64,000 nt of DNA from Hippopus hippopus (GCA_946811185.2 OX328105.1:35343394-35407393); one strand, 5' to 3'. Positions 41,011-50,986 are shown, numbered from the stretch's first letter. A program made the numbers and translations. Notes: generated by a model not told the origin, from the sequence alone.

Positions 41011-41240
41011 TTAACCCTTTACCTCATATGCCAATTTTAGACCCTTCCGGTTCGACAGCAAATAAAGATATGATGTCAAAAATGTGGACAAATGGAGATA
41101 CAGATATCTGATAGAGTAGAAAACATTGTGGGAAAAGGAGAAACTGCTCGTTACGAGCAGTTTCTCCTTTTCCCACAATGTTTTCAAAAGCTGTCTGTTC
41201 TTGATGGCTCAAAATGAGTATCTGTGGAGTAAAGGGTTAA
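41011..41240 (+). mobile_element. Pal-A variant with a perfect 67 bp palindrome
   Basis: The palindrome 41119-41185 is exact: arms gaaaacattgtgggaaaagg and agaaactgctcg with complements, centre T. Relative to the usual core the A to C change and the GCTGG to GCTCG change are present on both sides. The outer arms are of a diverged subfamily (gacccttccggttcgacagc). Confidence 0.9.
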
Positions 41241-41442
41241 CAGCAAATTCTCCTGTTGCCAGTGTTTTCAAAATAACGTCTGTCCGCAACCAAAGGATCG
41301 AGCTTGCATGCATATGGATCTAGATGATTGTATAGCTTGTATAATAAAAACACAAACGAGAAATCTACCTCAATCCAGTGCTTTATGAAACAAACGACAA
41401 AAAAACTGTGGAAAATGGAGAAAAAAAAAAACAGTGAAATTG

Positions 41443-41672
41443 CTTAACCCTTTACCACATGGCAAAACTTTAGACCTATCCAAATTGAAAGCATTTGCGG
41501 ACATAAATTTCATAATGGCTCAACTGGCGCAATTTTTCTTTGATAGGGTAGAAAACTTTGCGGGAAAAGGAGAAAATGCTGGTTACCAGCATTTTCTCCT
41601 TTTCCCACAATGTTTTCAATAGGCATCTTCCTCAGGGTCGTTAAAAGTCGTCATTGTGTGGTGAAGGGTTAA
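41443..41672 (+). mobile_element. Pal-A copy
   Basis: TTAA to TTAA with good TIRs (ccctttaccacatgg, gtgtggtgaaggg). The core has one mismatch (tttgcggg against cccacaatg). Confidence 0.88.
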
Positions 41673-41824
41673 AAGAGAGGGGCAAGAATTAGGTCAAAAG
41701 TAAAGGGTGAACTTGTGACAATATATTGATACATTCTATCTATAATCTGTTAAAATACAAGATACCATGGTACACAGTAATTAGTTTGACAGTGTTTGAA
41801 GAGAGAGAGCTCCAGTTAAATTTG

Positions 41825-41960
41825 TTTAACCCTTTGAGCATTTGTCAACACTGTAGATACTTTTCTGGCCAGCCAGGATCAGAGTCAAACTGCACAAGAG
41901 GTGCCTGCTGATCTGGATCAATTCTTTTTGCAAACGCGGAGATATTCTGGTTTTAAATAG
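41825..41960 (+). repeat. Pal-B, decayed
   Basis: 'TTAAccctttgagcatttgtc', 'gccaggatcagagtcaaactgcacaagaggtgcctgctgatctggatc', 'ggagatattctgg'. Confidence 0.5.
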
Positions 41961-42033
41961 GCACCCAAACTGCAATTATTTGTGTTATTGCAGCACTGAA
42001 GGTGTCACAATTATTTACTCTGTCATCTAAGGA

Positions 42034-42255
42034 TCTAATTCTTTACAAGACAACAAAATTTTAGGCTTGTCCAAGTGTAAGCATTTAAATTTTTTATGTG
42101 ACCCAAATGTTGAGAGATGTCTAGGTCAGGGCTTAAAACATTGTGAGAAAAGGAGAAAATGCTGGTTATCAGCATTTTCTCCTTTTTCCTTAATGTTTTT
42201 GATATGCTTCTTCCTGGGTTTGATTAAAACATGGGATTATGTGGTAAAGGGTTAA
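42034..42255 (+). mobile_element. Pal-A copy
   Basis: Left 'ctaattctttacaagacaac'. The core ggagaaaatgctggttatcagcattttctcc is good. Right end atgtggtaaagggTTAA. Confidence 0.83.
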
Positions 42256-42660
42256 ATGAATAGGGGATCTGTACACACTTTACCAGAATAGACTGTTCAT
42301 TTCAGGGGTATTGGGTCTAAAATTCAAGTTTGTTTTTGTGCGGAAAGCTGCAATCTTCATATGAAGAAGATCACTAGAACTCTCCCTCTTCACCTTTTGT
42401 TATTGTGGAATGTTTTATGATTAAAGTTTTAAAAACACATAAGGCTTCTTCAAGGTCTCAGTTTGTCAAAAAATTTGAATGGCTAGTTGTTTACAGAAGG
42501 GTAGTACTATGTTTTTCCCACGCTATAGCTTGAGTTTCCGAATGTTACCGGGAGAAATCAGGTAGAGCTGTCCCCTTTGGTCTTTGTTCGAGGAATATGA
42601 CTCCTGACAGGGTGAAATTAACGAGATGTTCTTTCCATTAGAAAAGGGAAAGTTTTCTCA
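42256..42660. other. unassigned
   Basis: No element or exon recognised. Confidence 0.35.
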
Positions 42661-42661
42661 C

Positions 42662-42897
42662 TTTAGACCCTTTTCCAAACCAACTTAATGTTTTATTATG
42701 TGCCTGAGAAAAAGAGCGTTTGAAATTATCACTGAATAAGACGAAAATGATGTTAAGTTACTGGCTTTTCCACTTGTCCTTTGAAGTTTTATTTAAAACC
42801 ATTTCAACAACTAATTCTTTCATATTATGAACCATGTTAACATTTGCTGTTTGTAAAGCTTTCAATATGAAATAGTCTTTAAAGTCTGACAACACAT
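42662..42897 (-). mobile_element. Pal-A copy, strongly decayed
   Basis: 'gacccttttccaaaccaac', 'gtgcctgagaaaaagagcg', 'gacgaaaatgatgttaagttactggc' and 'tttgtaaagctttcaatatg'. Confidence 0.5.
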
Positions 42898-42934
42898 TAT
42901 TCCTGAGGTTACTGTTGATGGCCTCTGTTACTGT

Positions 42935-43010
42935 TTTTGCAGACAGTGTCAAGCCAAGATCGGACTGCACAGAATGTCACAACAGACCTCTGATACACAT
43001 TTACGTACAT
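42935..43010 (+). repeat. Pal-B core, decayed
   Basis: 'gcagacagtgtcaagccaagatcggactgcacagaatgtc' then 'ctctgatacac'. Confidence 0.5.
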
Positions 43011-43044
43011 TTTACGAGATGTTACTCTGGTCAGTGATTGAGTG

Positions 43045-43155
43045 AATGGAGTTTAATGCCGCTTTAAATATTTCAATTTTATCACAGCAAGTTAACTTTC
43101 ATCAGTTTCTGTCTTGAGTTTCACTGGTCAGTACAAGATGGCCCAATGTCGCTTC
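43045..43155 (+). repeat. dispersed repeat E piece
   Basis: 'attgagtgaatggagtttaatgccgc' and 'tatcacagcaagttaac', 'gtcttgagtttcactggtcagtac'. Confidence 0.5.
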
Positions 43156-43331
43156 CATGTAGTACCCATTGTTTTGGATGTAGGTTGAGGTTTGAAATAG
43201 CAATGTCTGGGTTTATTGTACGGACATACCTGTGCATGTTGCACTACTTGGGGTAGAAGAAAGTATGGAAAAAAAAATTGAACTGTTGCTGTCAAATAAC
43301 CGATATGAAATTGACTCGGATAAAAACTCTT

Positions 43332-43541
43332 TTAACACTTTGCCAGATGACGAAATTTCACACTTGTCTGAATTGAAAGTATTTGCAGACGACAAATTTT
43401 GCCCAAAAGTTAAAAATTTGTCTTTGATGGGGGTAGAAAACATTGTGGAAAATGAAAACGCTGGTTACCAGTATTTTCTTCTTTCCCCATGTGTTCATAA
43501 ACCCTCTTCCCTACCGTCATAGCCAAGGATTGTGCAGTTAA
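43332..43541 (+). mobile_element. Pal-A copy, core shortened
   Basis: TTAA to TTAA. The core has lost ggaaaagg on the left (gtggaaaatgaaaacgctggttaccagtattttc). Confidence 0.75.
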
Positions 43542-43764
43542 ATCAGCCACATAGAAAATGTGAGTGGTAGGAAATGATGCCGCTTCGAGTTGCAGTCGGT
43601 ATCACAGTAAATTCATCGAACAAATTCTATTTTTGTCATGTCCAAATTGCCTTAAAGCAAGTAAGCAAAATGGAGGGTTTATCAAAGGAAATTGTGCATC
43701 ATGTTGTTTGACAGAGCATGAGATTTGTCTGTCTGGAATTCTGCTGTGGATGCACAATATAAGT

Positions 43765-43977
43765 TCAACCCTTATCCTGCTAAATAACTAAATGAAATTT
43801 TCAATTCAATAGTAAAAGCCCAATTATTTCTATTTCAAAGTTACGTTTTGGGGAATAATATATCTCCTTATCGGACAGTGTAGATCCATGATCAGACTGC
43901 ATGTTCTGTGCAGTCTGATCTTGATCTTCACTGTCCGCAAAAGGACATTGAGTCGCGCTTAGCAGTCTAAGGGTTAA
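43765..43977 (-). mobile_element. Pal-B, best full copy
   Basis: TCAA to TTAA, 213 bp. Order in this strand: TIR (cccttatcctgctaaat), long arm (taaaagcccaattatttctatttcaaag, ggggaataatatatctcc), core (ggacagtgtagatccatgatcagactgcat / gtgcagtctgatcttgatc), short arm (cactgtccgcaaaaggac, gagtcgcgcttagcag), TIR (tctaaggg). This shows that Pal-B also has unequal arms. Confidence 0.86.
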
Positions 43978-44034
43978 CTCTTTACCACATGAAAAAAATT
44001 TGTTAAAACTCCCGATTGTGTGGTAGATGTTTAA
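43974..44034 (+). mobile_element. 61 bp minimal Pal-A
   Basis: TTAA-ctctttaccacat joined almost directly to 'ttaaaactcccgattgtgtggtagatgtTTAA'. Both termini are present, both long arm and core are deleted, and both TTAA are shared with neighbours. Confidence 0.75.
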
Positions 44035-44228
44035 CCCTTTATTAAGGCATCCTGTGTTTTTTACAACCTCAAGAGAGACAGTTTTTGAAAATGACGGAGT
44101 AAATGTTTCTCACAATGTTTTCTACTCTCCCTGAATCGAATTTCAATTTTTGAGTCATTTATTTTGTCATCTGCAAATGCTTTCAGTTTGGACTAGTCGA
44201 GAATTTTGTCGTTTGCTAAAGAGTTATG
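44031..44228 (-). mobile_element. Pal-A copy, core deleted
   Basis: 'gaaaatgacggagtaaatgtttctcacaatgttttctac' lacks the hairpin. Long arm and right end 'tttgctaaagagtta' are kept. Third member of the B-A-A chain. Confidence 0.78.
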
Positions 44229-44406
44229 ATGCATTTTTGTTGATCTTTATAAGGTTCAGTTGACGTTTACAAGGTGATTTTGAAGTTGTCTGCTGTATTG
44301 TAATGAGTCAGCCATGGAATGAATGGGGAAAATTGTTGAATAAGTGCAGTTTCATTATATTAGGAATGGCTCTTTGACAGACAGACTGGGACATTATTTT
44401 CCTGAA

Positions 44407-44600
44407 TTAATCCTATACCTAATAATCCCTTGTGAAAACATCATGGAAAATAGAAATATGTTGGTTAAATAACATTTATTCCTTTTTTCACATTGTGTTC
44501 AGATCTTTTTCAAACACATCATTTCAGCCACATGGATTGTCATTCTGTTCATGCTTTCAGTATGAACAAATCTTAATTTTGTCCTCTGGTTAAGAGTTAA
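44407..44600 (-). mobile_element. Pal-A copy, decayed
   Basis: TTAA to TTAA. 'tgaaaacatcatggaaaatagaaatatgttggttaaataacatttattcc' is a weak core with some pairing left. Confidence 0.72.
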
Positions 44601-44826
44601 CCCAGTACCACACACTCTCCAATTTTAACGACCTTGAGGAAATGACCTTTTGAAAACATTGTGGGAAAAGGAGAAACTGCTGGTAAACAGCATTTTCTCC
44701 CTTTCCCACAATGTTTTGTACCTTTTCTGTAACAAGCATCGAAACTTGAGCCACTCTTAATTTCTCATCTGCAAATACTTTAAAAAATGGACAAGTCTGA
44801 AATTTTGTCTTCTGGTAAAGAGTTAA
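44597..44826 (-). mobile_element. Pal-A copy
   Basis: Begins at the shared TTAA. The core gaaactgctggtaaacagcattttc has a few unpaired bases. Right end tctggtaaagagTTAA. Confidence 0.84.
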
Positions 44827-44863
44827 ACCAGCTGAACTTTGCAATGTACTGACATTTTCTGAA

Positions 44864-45093
44864 TTAACCGTTTACCAAACGACAAAATTTAAGACTGGTC
44901 CAAACTGAAAGCAATTACAGACAACAAAATAAATGTGAATCAAAAATTGAAATTTGTCTTTGGAAGGGTAGAAAACATTGTGGAAAAAAGGAGAAAATGC
45001 TGGTTACCAGCATTTTCTCCTTTTCCCACAATGTTTTCAAAAGCCTTCTGTCTCAGGGTCGTTAAAAGTCGGGATTGTTTGGTAAAGGGTTAA
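44864..45093 (+). mobile_element. Pal-A copy, intact
   Basis: TTAA to TTAA, TIRs ccgtttaccaaacgac and gtttggtaaaggg. The core is perfect apart from one extra A in gtggaaaaaagg. Confidence 0.88.
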
Positions 45094-45356
45094 TGCTTTC
45101 TTTGGAGGATTTGAAAGAAAATGAACAGGCAATGGATCGCTGGTGGAAAATACATTCTGACTAGTGGAGAAATTGCTCAGTTCGAGCCATTTGTTTCAAT
45201 GTTTTAAGAGTTTTGAATGGGCAGACATGATACATCATGAGTAAACTATGAAGGAAAAGATTAATTGGTACTTCTAAAGTCTGGAAGGGAAATCCTCTGA
45301 TGCAAAAGTCATGTTTTTACAGAGTAATTTCCATCAATTTGTACATAACAATTTTA

Positions 45357-45538
45357 CTCTATTACCCTAGACCAGACACAAAGTTTTAGACATGTCCAAA
45401 TTGGGACACAAAATGAAATCTCTCTGATACAAGTAGAAAACATGCAGGTTATCACAACTTTTGTCTTTTCCCGGCAATGTTTTCTAAAGCCTTCCCCCTC
45501 AGGACTGTGTAAACTGGGATTTTTTGGTAATGGGTTAA
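45357..45538 (+). mobile_element. Pal-A copy, core collapsed
   Basis: 'accagacacaaagttttagacatgtccaaattggg', then 'gaaaacatgcaggttatcac' and 'cttttcccggcaatgttttct'. The left core arm is gone. Right end 'ggtaatgggTTAA'. Confidence 0.7.
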
Positions 45539-45634
45539 TAAAAGCACTAGGAAGTTTAAGCACACTTTCAGGCATTCAGACAAATCCCTCTTGTGGCAGT
45601 TCCAGTGTCTGTTGATAATATTTTGTATAATTTT

Positions 45635-45684
45635 GGTCAGTGTAGATCATTGGTCATACACACTCAATCTTCTTTGTAGGTTAA
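45635..45684 (+). repeat. Pal-B scrap
   Basis: 'ggtcagtgtagatcattggtcatacac' abuts the next Pal-A TTAA. Confidence 0.4.
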
Positions 45685-45904
45685 CCCTTTACCAAACAAC
45701 AAAATTTTGGGCTGGACCAAATTGAAAGCATTTTCAGACCACAATTGTTGGGAAAATGATGATTTCTTTCTTTGATAGGGTAGAAAACATTGTGGGAAAA
45801 AAGAGAAAATGCTGGCTACCAGCATTTTCTGCTTTTGCCACAATGTTTTCAAAACTTTATTTCCCAGGGTTGTAAAAACACAAGATTGTTTGGTAAAGAG
45901 TTAA
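45681..45904 (+). mobile_element. Pal-A copy
   Basis: TTAA to TTAA. Strong TIRs (ccctttaccaaacaac / gtttggtaaagag). The core has three mismatches (gctggctaccagc tip intact). Confidence 0.87.
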
Positions 45905-46139
45905 TCTTGCTCTAGGCTTTAGCAAAGGCACCTTGTGTTGGCATTGCATGCTCTGAGTTATATAATAGTTACTTTTTCTCAGCCTCCGGAATGTCTCGAT
46001 ATCTCAGTAAAATCTTGGAACCCATGTTGAAGACAATTTGTAAAAAAAAAAAATTTGGAGACAGACTTGATTGGAAGATTTCATCGAGAAGTTAGTTGCA
46101 AAGTGCCTGGCTTTGCATATAGGCCACAGTTCTTAATTG

Positions 46140-46285
46140 TTAACTCCTGTATGCGCCTAAAAATTTTTTAGACCTACCCAAATGAAAAGCGTTTGCAGAT
46201 GACAAATTCTATATGGCTCAAATGATGATCATTATCTTTGAAAGGGTAGAAAACACTGTGGGAAAAGGAGAAAATGCAGGAAACC
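46140..46285 (+). mobile_element. Pal-A left part, cut in the core
   Basis: Runs to 'gtgggaaaaggagaaaatgcagg' and then stops; the rest is replaced by other sequence that includes a repeat-like 'cttcaaacttggtacagattatcatcatg'. Confidence 0.68.
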
Positions 46286-46423
46286 CACTAATTTGCTCTT
46301 AGCGGTAAGCCTTCAAACTTGGTACAGATTATCATCATGAAGATGATTCCCATTAAATTTTTAGATCACTTTGTCAAAATGGTCAGTCATGACAGGTGAA
46401 TGACATTTATTGAAAAAAAAACT

Positions 46424-46610
46424 CAACCCTTTACCAAACAATCCTGGTTTTTAAGGACCCTTCAGAAGTAGCCTTTTAAAAACATTGTGGGAATATGAGA
46501 AAATGCTGGAAACCAGCATCTTCTTTCCCTACAATTCTATCTTATTTGTCACTTGCATAATGCTTTCAATTTGGCCTCATCAAAAATTTTGTCATTCCGG
46601 TAAAGAGTAT
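46424..46610 (-). mobile_element. Pal-A copy, long arm partly deleted
   Basis: TCAA left end with 'ccctttaccaaacaatcctgg'. Core 'gagaaaatgctggaaaccagcatcttc'. 'atttgtcacttgcataatgctttc' leads to 'tccggtaaagag'. Confidence 0.75.
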
Positions 46611-47199
46611 GAAGGGTACAAGTTCATCAAAGAAAACTTGCATCTCTCTTTCTTAAAATACCTGTAGGTTTCCACAATTGAAAAGTGTTTCTATCAGGGT
46701 ATGGAGTAATGGGATAAAGATAGGCCCTTTCAGGACAGGAAAAAATCCAATATAATAAAACGTCTGTAACTGTCTCTGATGCTTCACAGTGCCAGACTGT
46801 CCCCCCAGTCTGTGTGTAATAGATGGATAAATCTATATCGTAAACTTGTTAACCAGTCACCAAAATAAAGCCTACCATGGGAGCAAAACCATTCTCAGGT
46901 TTCAACAGCATGAAAAATTCATAAAACTGATGTCTCTTCTTTATCCGATTTTGGCTTTTCCTGCTTAAACCTGAAAATGAATTTGAAAGTGGGAAATTGC
47001 GTCGACCCAGGGTCTATTTAATTCCTGTATTACATTGGAGGATGTTGTCTTGTTTGTTTTGGTAAAATTATTGAGCCTTTCTATGTTTGAGATTATTTAT
47101 AAACTCCTAGACTGATAAATAAATGGAAAAGACATTTATAGTCTGCTGAAAAGACAAAATTGAAGCAACAAGCCAAGATTTTTTGGATTGGATCTCTTT
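46611..47199. other. unassigned
   Basis: No clear element ends or exon. Confidence 0.35.
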
Positions 47200-47495
47200 C
47201 AGGGTTCATTCTAGAAATCAATCGTTTGGGCCAACTGGCCCCCTTATCAGAAAAAATTAGGGGCTGTTAGAAAAATTTATGGGGGACAAGAGAAAACATG
47301 ATTCACCAACTCTGTTCTGATATCATCGGTAGCTGATCTTTACTCTCGAATGCCACATACATGTGCATGTTAGAAATTGTTTTACCTACAGTCAAAATAT
47401 TTGTCTGAATGTGCTAAAAGCAGAATTAGGGTTTAGTAGATATTATGTTTATTTCGTTTTTAGAACAGTCATACATCAAAATATCTTTAAGATTT

Positions 47496-47717
47496 TACGA
47501 ATCAAGAAAAATTGCGACTTGTCTAACTTGAAAGTATTAATTTTGTAGATGACAATTCAAATGTGGCTTGAATGGTGGAATTTGTCTTTGATTGGGTAGA
47601 AAACATTGTGGGAAAAGGAGAAAATGCTGGTTACAAGCATTTTCTCCTTTTCCCAAGAGGTTTTCAAAAGCCCTCTTCAGGGTCGTTTGAAGTCAGCATT
47701 GTGTGTTAAAGGGTTAA
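47496..47717 (+). mobile_element. Pal-A copy
   Basis: The left end is decayed. An internal 'gtattaattttgtagatgac' holds TTAA. The core gtgggaaaaggagaaaatgc / gcattttctccttttccc is nearly perfect. Right end gtgtgttaaagggTTAA. Confidence 0.82.
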
Positions 47718-47794
47718 ACCATGAAGTCCAAGTTGAAATACACAAATTTCTTTCTGTCACTAGTTTTGCATCTGGCAGCACTCTGCTCATCATT

Positions 47795-48022
47795 TTAACC
47801 CTTTACCACACAATCCCGAGTTTAAGCAACCTGGGGAAATTAGACATTTGAAAAAATTGTTGGAAAAGGAGAAAATGCTGGTAACCAGCATTTTCTCCTT
47901 TAGCCACAATGTTTTCAAACCTTTCGGAAACAAAACCAATCATTTGAGCCACATTCAGTTTGTCGTATGCAAGTACTTTAATTTGGATCAGTCCAGAATT
48001 TTGTCATATGGTAAAGGGTTAA
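47795..48022 (-). mobile_element. Pal-A copy, intact
   Basis: TTAA to TTAA. The core has three mismatches (aaaaaattgttgg against tagccacaatg). Good TIRs ccctttaccacacaat and catatggtaaaggg. Confidence 0.86.
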
Positions 48023-48411
48023 TGAGGAAATTTAGTTGTCAATGTTATCTTGCCATTATTTCTTTATTTATTTTGGCCCAAAAATTCTAAAATTAGCTAC
48101 TGGGACTTCTTATGTGTAATCTAAGCAACATATTTCACTGTATTCTCAAGTATGCTGTTATTGATTGGATGAAATGGATAACAAACCCACAGAAGTAACC
48201 AATGAAAGCCTCCTTAACAAGTCAGTGGACACATGTTGGCTGCACTTTCCTAGTAATGTGAAACTGGCCAGCAAATTTTCTAAATTGAATGAACACCTTA
48301 CAAAAAACTTGCTTGCATTTATGGCCTGAACTGAGGGGTTTTTTTTTATGCACCAAAGATAAAAAATATGTAGTAGAGGAGTGCTTTAAAATGAACCCTG
48401 CAGTAATGCAC

Positions 48412-48500
48412 CATGAAGATCAAAGATCAGACTGCACAAAATGTGCATTCTATGAAGTCTGATCATGAATCTACAGTCAGAAGAAGCACCTTATGTTGCC
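48412..48500 (-). repeat. Pal-B core with a small insertion
   Basis: 'gatcaaagatcagactgcacaaaatgtgcattctatgaagtctgatcatgaatctac': the right arm is split by a few bases. Confidence 0.55.
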
Positions 48501-48517
48501 TGAAGTATGAAAAAGGT

Positions 48518-48887
48518 TTAAGGTAGTAGACGCCTAATGGAAAACAGCTATTTTAACTATAATATTATCCTTCAAAATTTGCTATGATTAAAAATGAGTA
48601 TTATTATACCACTTTAACCGAGCCACTTTTTCCTTTTTTTCCTTCTTAGAAATATCATTTATAAATCGAAAACCCACTATATTTTCATTACAAAGGGAGA
48701 TAATAATTACCTCTCTTTTCAGGAAACTTAAAAAGTATCAACAAATAATTTTAAGATAGACATCAAAGGAATTTCTGATCGGTTAAAAATGTGCAAAAGT
48801 ATTATATCAATATAAATCCTTATTTATCAACTAACAAGAAATTTTATTCCATGTTGCACTAGAAGCCTTAGGGGTCTACTACCTTAA
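48518..48887. mobile_element. MITE-D, another TTAA-bounded element
   Basis: TTAA-GGTAGTAGACGCCTAA at the left and TTAGGGGTCTACTACC-TTAA at the right are inverted repeats. 370 bp, AT-rich, non-coding. The TTAA at 48884-48887 also starts the next Pal-A. Confidence 0.78.
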
Positions 48888-49065
48888 TTCTTTTTATAAA
48901 GTGACAAATTTTTTTGCTTTTCGAAACTGAAAGCATTTGTAGATGACCTTGCTCTAATGATGGCAATTGTCTTTTAAACGGTAGAAACCATTTTGGTAAA
49001 ATGGATTAAAAAAAAACTCCTTCCTAGAGGTTGTTAAAGCTCGGGATAGTAAATAAAAAGGTTAA
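48884..49065 (+). mobile_element. Pal-A copy, core lost
   Basis: 'ttctttttataaagtgac', 'gaaactgaaagcatttgtagatgac', then 'aaaaaaaactccttcctagaggttgttaaag' with the hairpin missing. TTAA at both ends. Confidence 0.7.
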
Positions 49066-49157
49066 AATAATAATATCTTTGGAATAAGGTTTTATGATAA
49101 ATTAGGTACCCGTAATCAAAACAGGCATAACATCTCACAAACATTTGTAAAAATGGC

Positions 49158-49382
49158 TCAACTCTTTACCAAATGACTATTTTGGACTGGAACATTTGAA
49201 AGCATTTGCTGATGAAAAAGTATCTGTTGTTGAATTGATGATTATGTTTATGATAGGGTAGAAAACATGGTGGGAAAAGGAGAAAATGCTGGTTATCAGC
49301 ATTTTCTTCTTTTCCCACAATGTTTTCAAACCCCTTCTTCCTCAGGGTGATTAGAAGTCATGATTGTTCAGTAAAGGGTCAG
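49158..49382 (+). mobile_element. Pal-A copy
   Basis: TCAA left. The core is good (gtgggaaaaggagaaaatgctggttatcagc). The terminal phrase 'agtaaagggtc' is duplicated in tandem just after the end. Confidence 0.84.
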
Positions 49383-49697
49383 TAAAGGGTCAATAAAATA
49401 GCCTATCTCTAAATCTCCAGACAATCCCCTTTTCTCCTGAGTCAGCCAAATAATCTATTTTCTGTGATGTTCATTCAGCTTTGCCCTCTAGCGCTCAGTC
49501 ATTTCAGGTGAAAGGTCAGGATGTCATGACCCCATGGTGACCCACAAATTACAGGGAATGATCCAATAAAATGGTCTGATGGATAAGGTTACAAGTCGAC
49601 CTCAAATGACCTCTATTGACTGACCATGTCTGCTCTAGGATACACTGACTGATATCAACCCTTCCCTGACTGACCAGTTTGCTCATCTCAAAGTTGG
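49383..49697. other. unassigned
   Basis: Several 'tgacc/ggtca' words but no element ends recognised. Confidence 0.35.
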
Positions 49698-49915
49698 AAA
49701 ATTCTAACCAGTTGATCCAGAGTTTTCATGAACCTGAAATAAAAGCCTTTTAAAAATCGTTGTCCAGAAAAGGAGAATATCTTGGAAACCAGCATTTTCT
49801 CCTGTTTACAGAATGTTTTCAACCTGCTCAAAGACAATACCCCATTATATGAGTTTCCTTTCATGTGTTTGCAAAATTATGCTCTTCAGATGGACAATTG
49901 ATAAACGTTGCAGTC
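49698..49915 (-). mobile_element. Pal-A copy, decayed
   Basis: 'cagagttttcatgaacctgaaataaaagccttttaaaaatcg', core 'ggagaatatcttggaaaccagcattttctcc'. The right part fades after 'cttcagatggacaatt'. Confidence 0.6.
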
Positions 49916-50134
49916 TATTGGAAAGTTTTCATTGTACAAGTGACACAACTGTAAACATTTTTTTCAAGCGAAGGAAATTTTTTTTTTGCATACATGATAA
50001 ATGAAATACATTGTGGTTAAATGAATTTTGAGTGCTTTTTACAATTTTTTTTATCAGATAGAACTTAAGAGGTATGATGTAATGGTATGGAGTAAGGAAA
50101 AGTACATGGTAGACAGTGGTCCAGTAATGAGGAT

Positions 50135-50366
50135 TTAACCCTTTACCACATAATCCCGAGTTTTAACAACCCTGAAAAAGAAGCCTTTTAAAAATAAAAA
50201 AAGGGAAAAGGAGAAAATGCTGGTAACCAGCATTTTCTCCTTTTCCCACAATTGTTTCCTTCCCTATCAAAGACAAATTCCATCATTTTAGCAACATTCA
50301 AATTGTCATCTGCAAACACTTTCAATTTGGACAAGTCTACAATTTTGTCCTGTGGCAAAGAGTTCA
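50135..50366 (-). mobile_element. Pal-A copy
   Basis: TTAA left, TTCA right. The hairpin tip is perfect, but the outer stem on the left has become 'aaaaataaaaaaagggaaaagg'. Confidence 0.84.
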
Positions 50367-50638
50367 CTCTTTATCAGCTGACAAAACTTTACACATGTCC
50401 TGTAGACCGCTCAACTGAGGATTTGTCCTCAGTTTATAACATGGGAGGTTACTAGCATTTTCTCCTTTTCTCACTGTGTTATAACATTATGGGAGGTTAC
50501 TAGCATTTTCTCCTTTTCACACTGTGTTTTCTGCCCCATGTGATAAATTATGTTCATTTGTATAGATTACAAATATGTTGTCTGCAGATGATTTCAATTT
50601 GAAAGAATCCAAAGTTTGTTCTTTAGGGAAAGGGTTAA
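50363..50638. mobile_element. Pal-A variant with long arm on both sides and a duplicated core half
   Basis: Left 'ctctttatcagctgac', right 'gtctgcagatgatttcaatttgaaagaatcc' and 'gggaaagggTTAA'. In the middle 'gggaggttactagcattttctccttttc' occurs twice (50435-50479 and 50480-50527), a ~46 bp tandem duplication of one hairpin arm. Confidence 0.7.
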
Positions 50639-50749
50639 ATGAGGTTGTTAGCCTTTATTGCTTTACCAAACAGGACCATCATCTGTAGTAAACATGTTTT
50701 TAGATGAGTTTGCAAAATTTGGGTGGGGGTGGGAGGCAACAACTCTGTT

Positions 50750-50762
50750 ACTTCATGTGTTT
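50750..50762. repeat. target-site duplication, left
   Basis: ACTTCATGTGTTT, repeated exactly at 50974-50986. Confidence 0.9.
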
Positions 50763-50973
50763 AGTTTAAACATATTTATTTTACATCGATTGAGAAACAA
50801 GTCCTGACAACTTGTACTAATCTCTCTCGATTCTGCTTCCTGGGAACTACACCAGTACTCGCGCTGAATGTGTGGGCCATTGAAAAAACCAAAAGTTGAC
50901 ACCCACTCCCGGGTATCGAACTCGGGACCTTTTGATCACGAGGCCGATGCTCTACCTCACGACCACGGACACC
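50763..50973 (-). mobile_element. tRNA-derived SINE with perfect 13 bp target duplication
   Basis: On the minus strand it starts ggtgtccgtggtcgtgaggtagagc (box A-like, tRNA positions about 50970 to 50901) and holds 'gagttcgatacccggg' (box B), then a ~140 bp unique part and a 3' end 'gatgtaaaataaatatg'. Flanked by ACTTCATGTGTTT on both sides, which proves retro-insertion. The tRNA-like stems are imperfect, so it is not a working tRNA. Confidence 0.88.
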
Positions 50974-50986
50974 ACTTCATGTGTTT
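50974..50986. repeat. target-site duplication, right
   Basis: Second copy of ACTTCATGTGTTT. Confidence 0.9.

Larger units (their letters stand above)
47200..48400. mobile_element. possible CAGGG-ended element hosting two Pal-A
   Basis: Left end CAGGGTTCATTCTAG and right end TTTAAAATGAACCCTG are inverted repeats, but the 5 bp flanks (tcttt, cagta) do not match. Pal-A copies at 47496 and 47795 lie between them. It could be one element or a chance pairing of two ends. Confidence 0.4.

Noticed and set aside
41011..41672. Regularly recurring palindromes as a CRISPR array
   Set aside because: Spacing is irregular, copies are in both orientations with TTAA ends, and there are no spacers or cas genes.
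50901..50970. Functional tRNA gene on the minus strand
   Set aside because: Box A- and B-like words are present but acceptor and anticodon stems do not pair well, and the sequence is the head of a SINE with target duplications.
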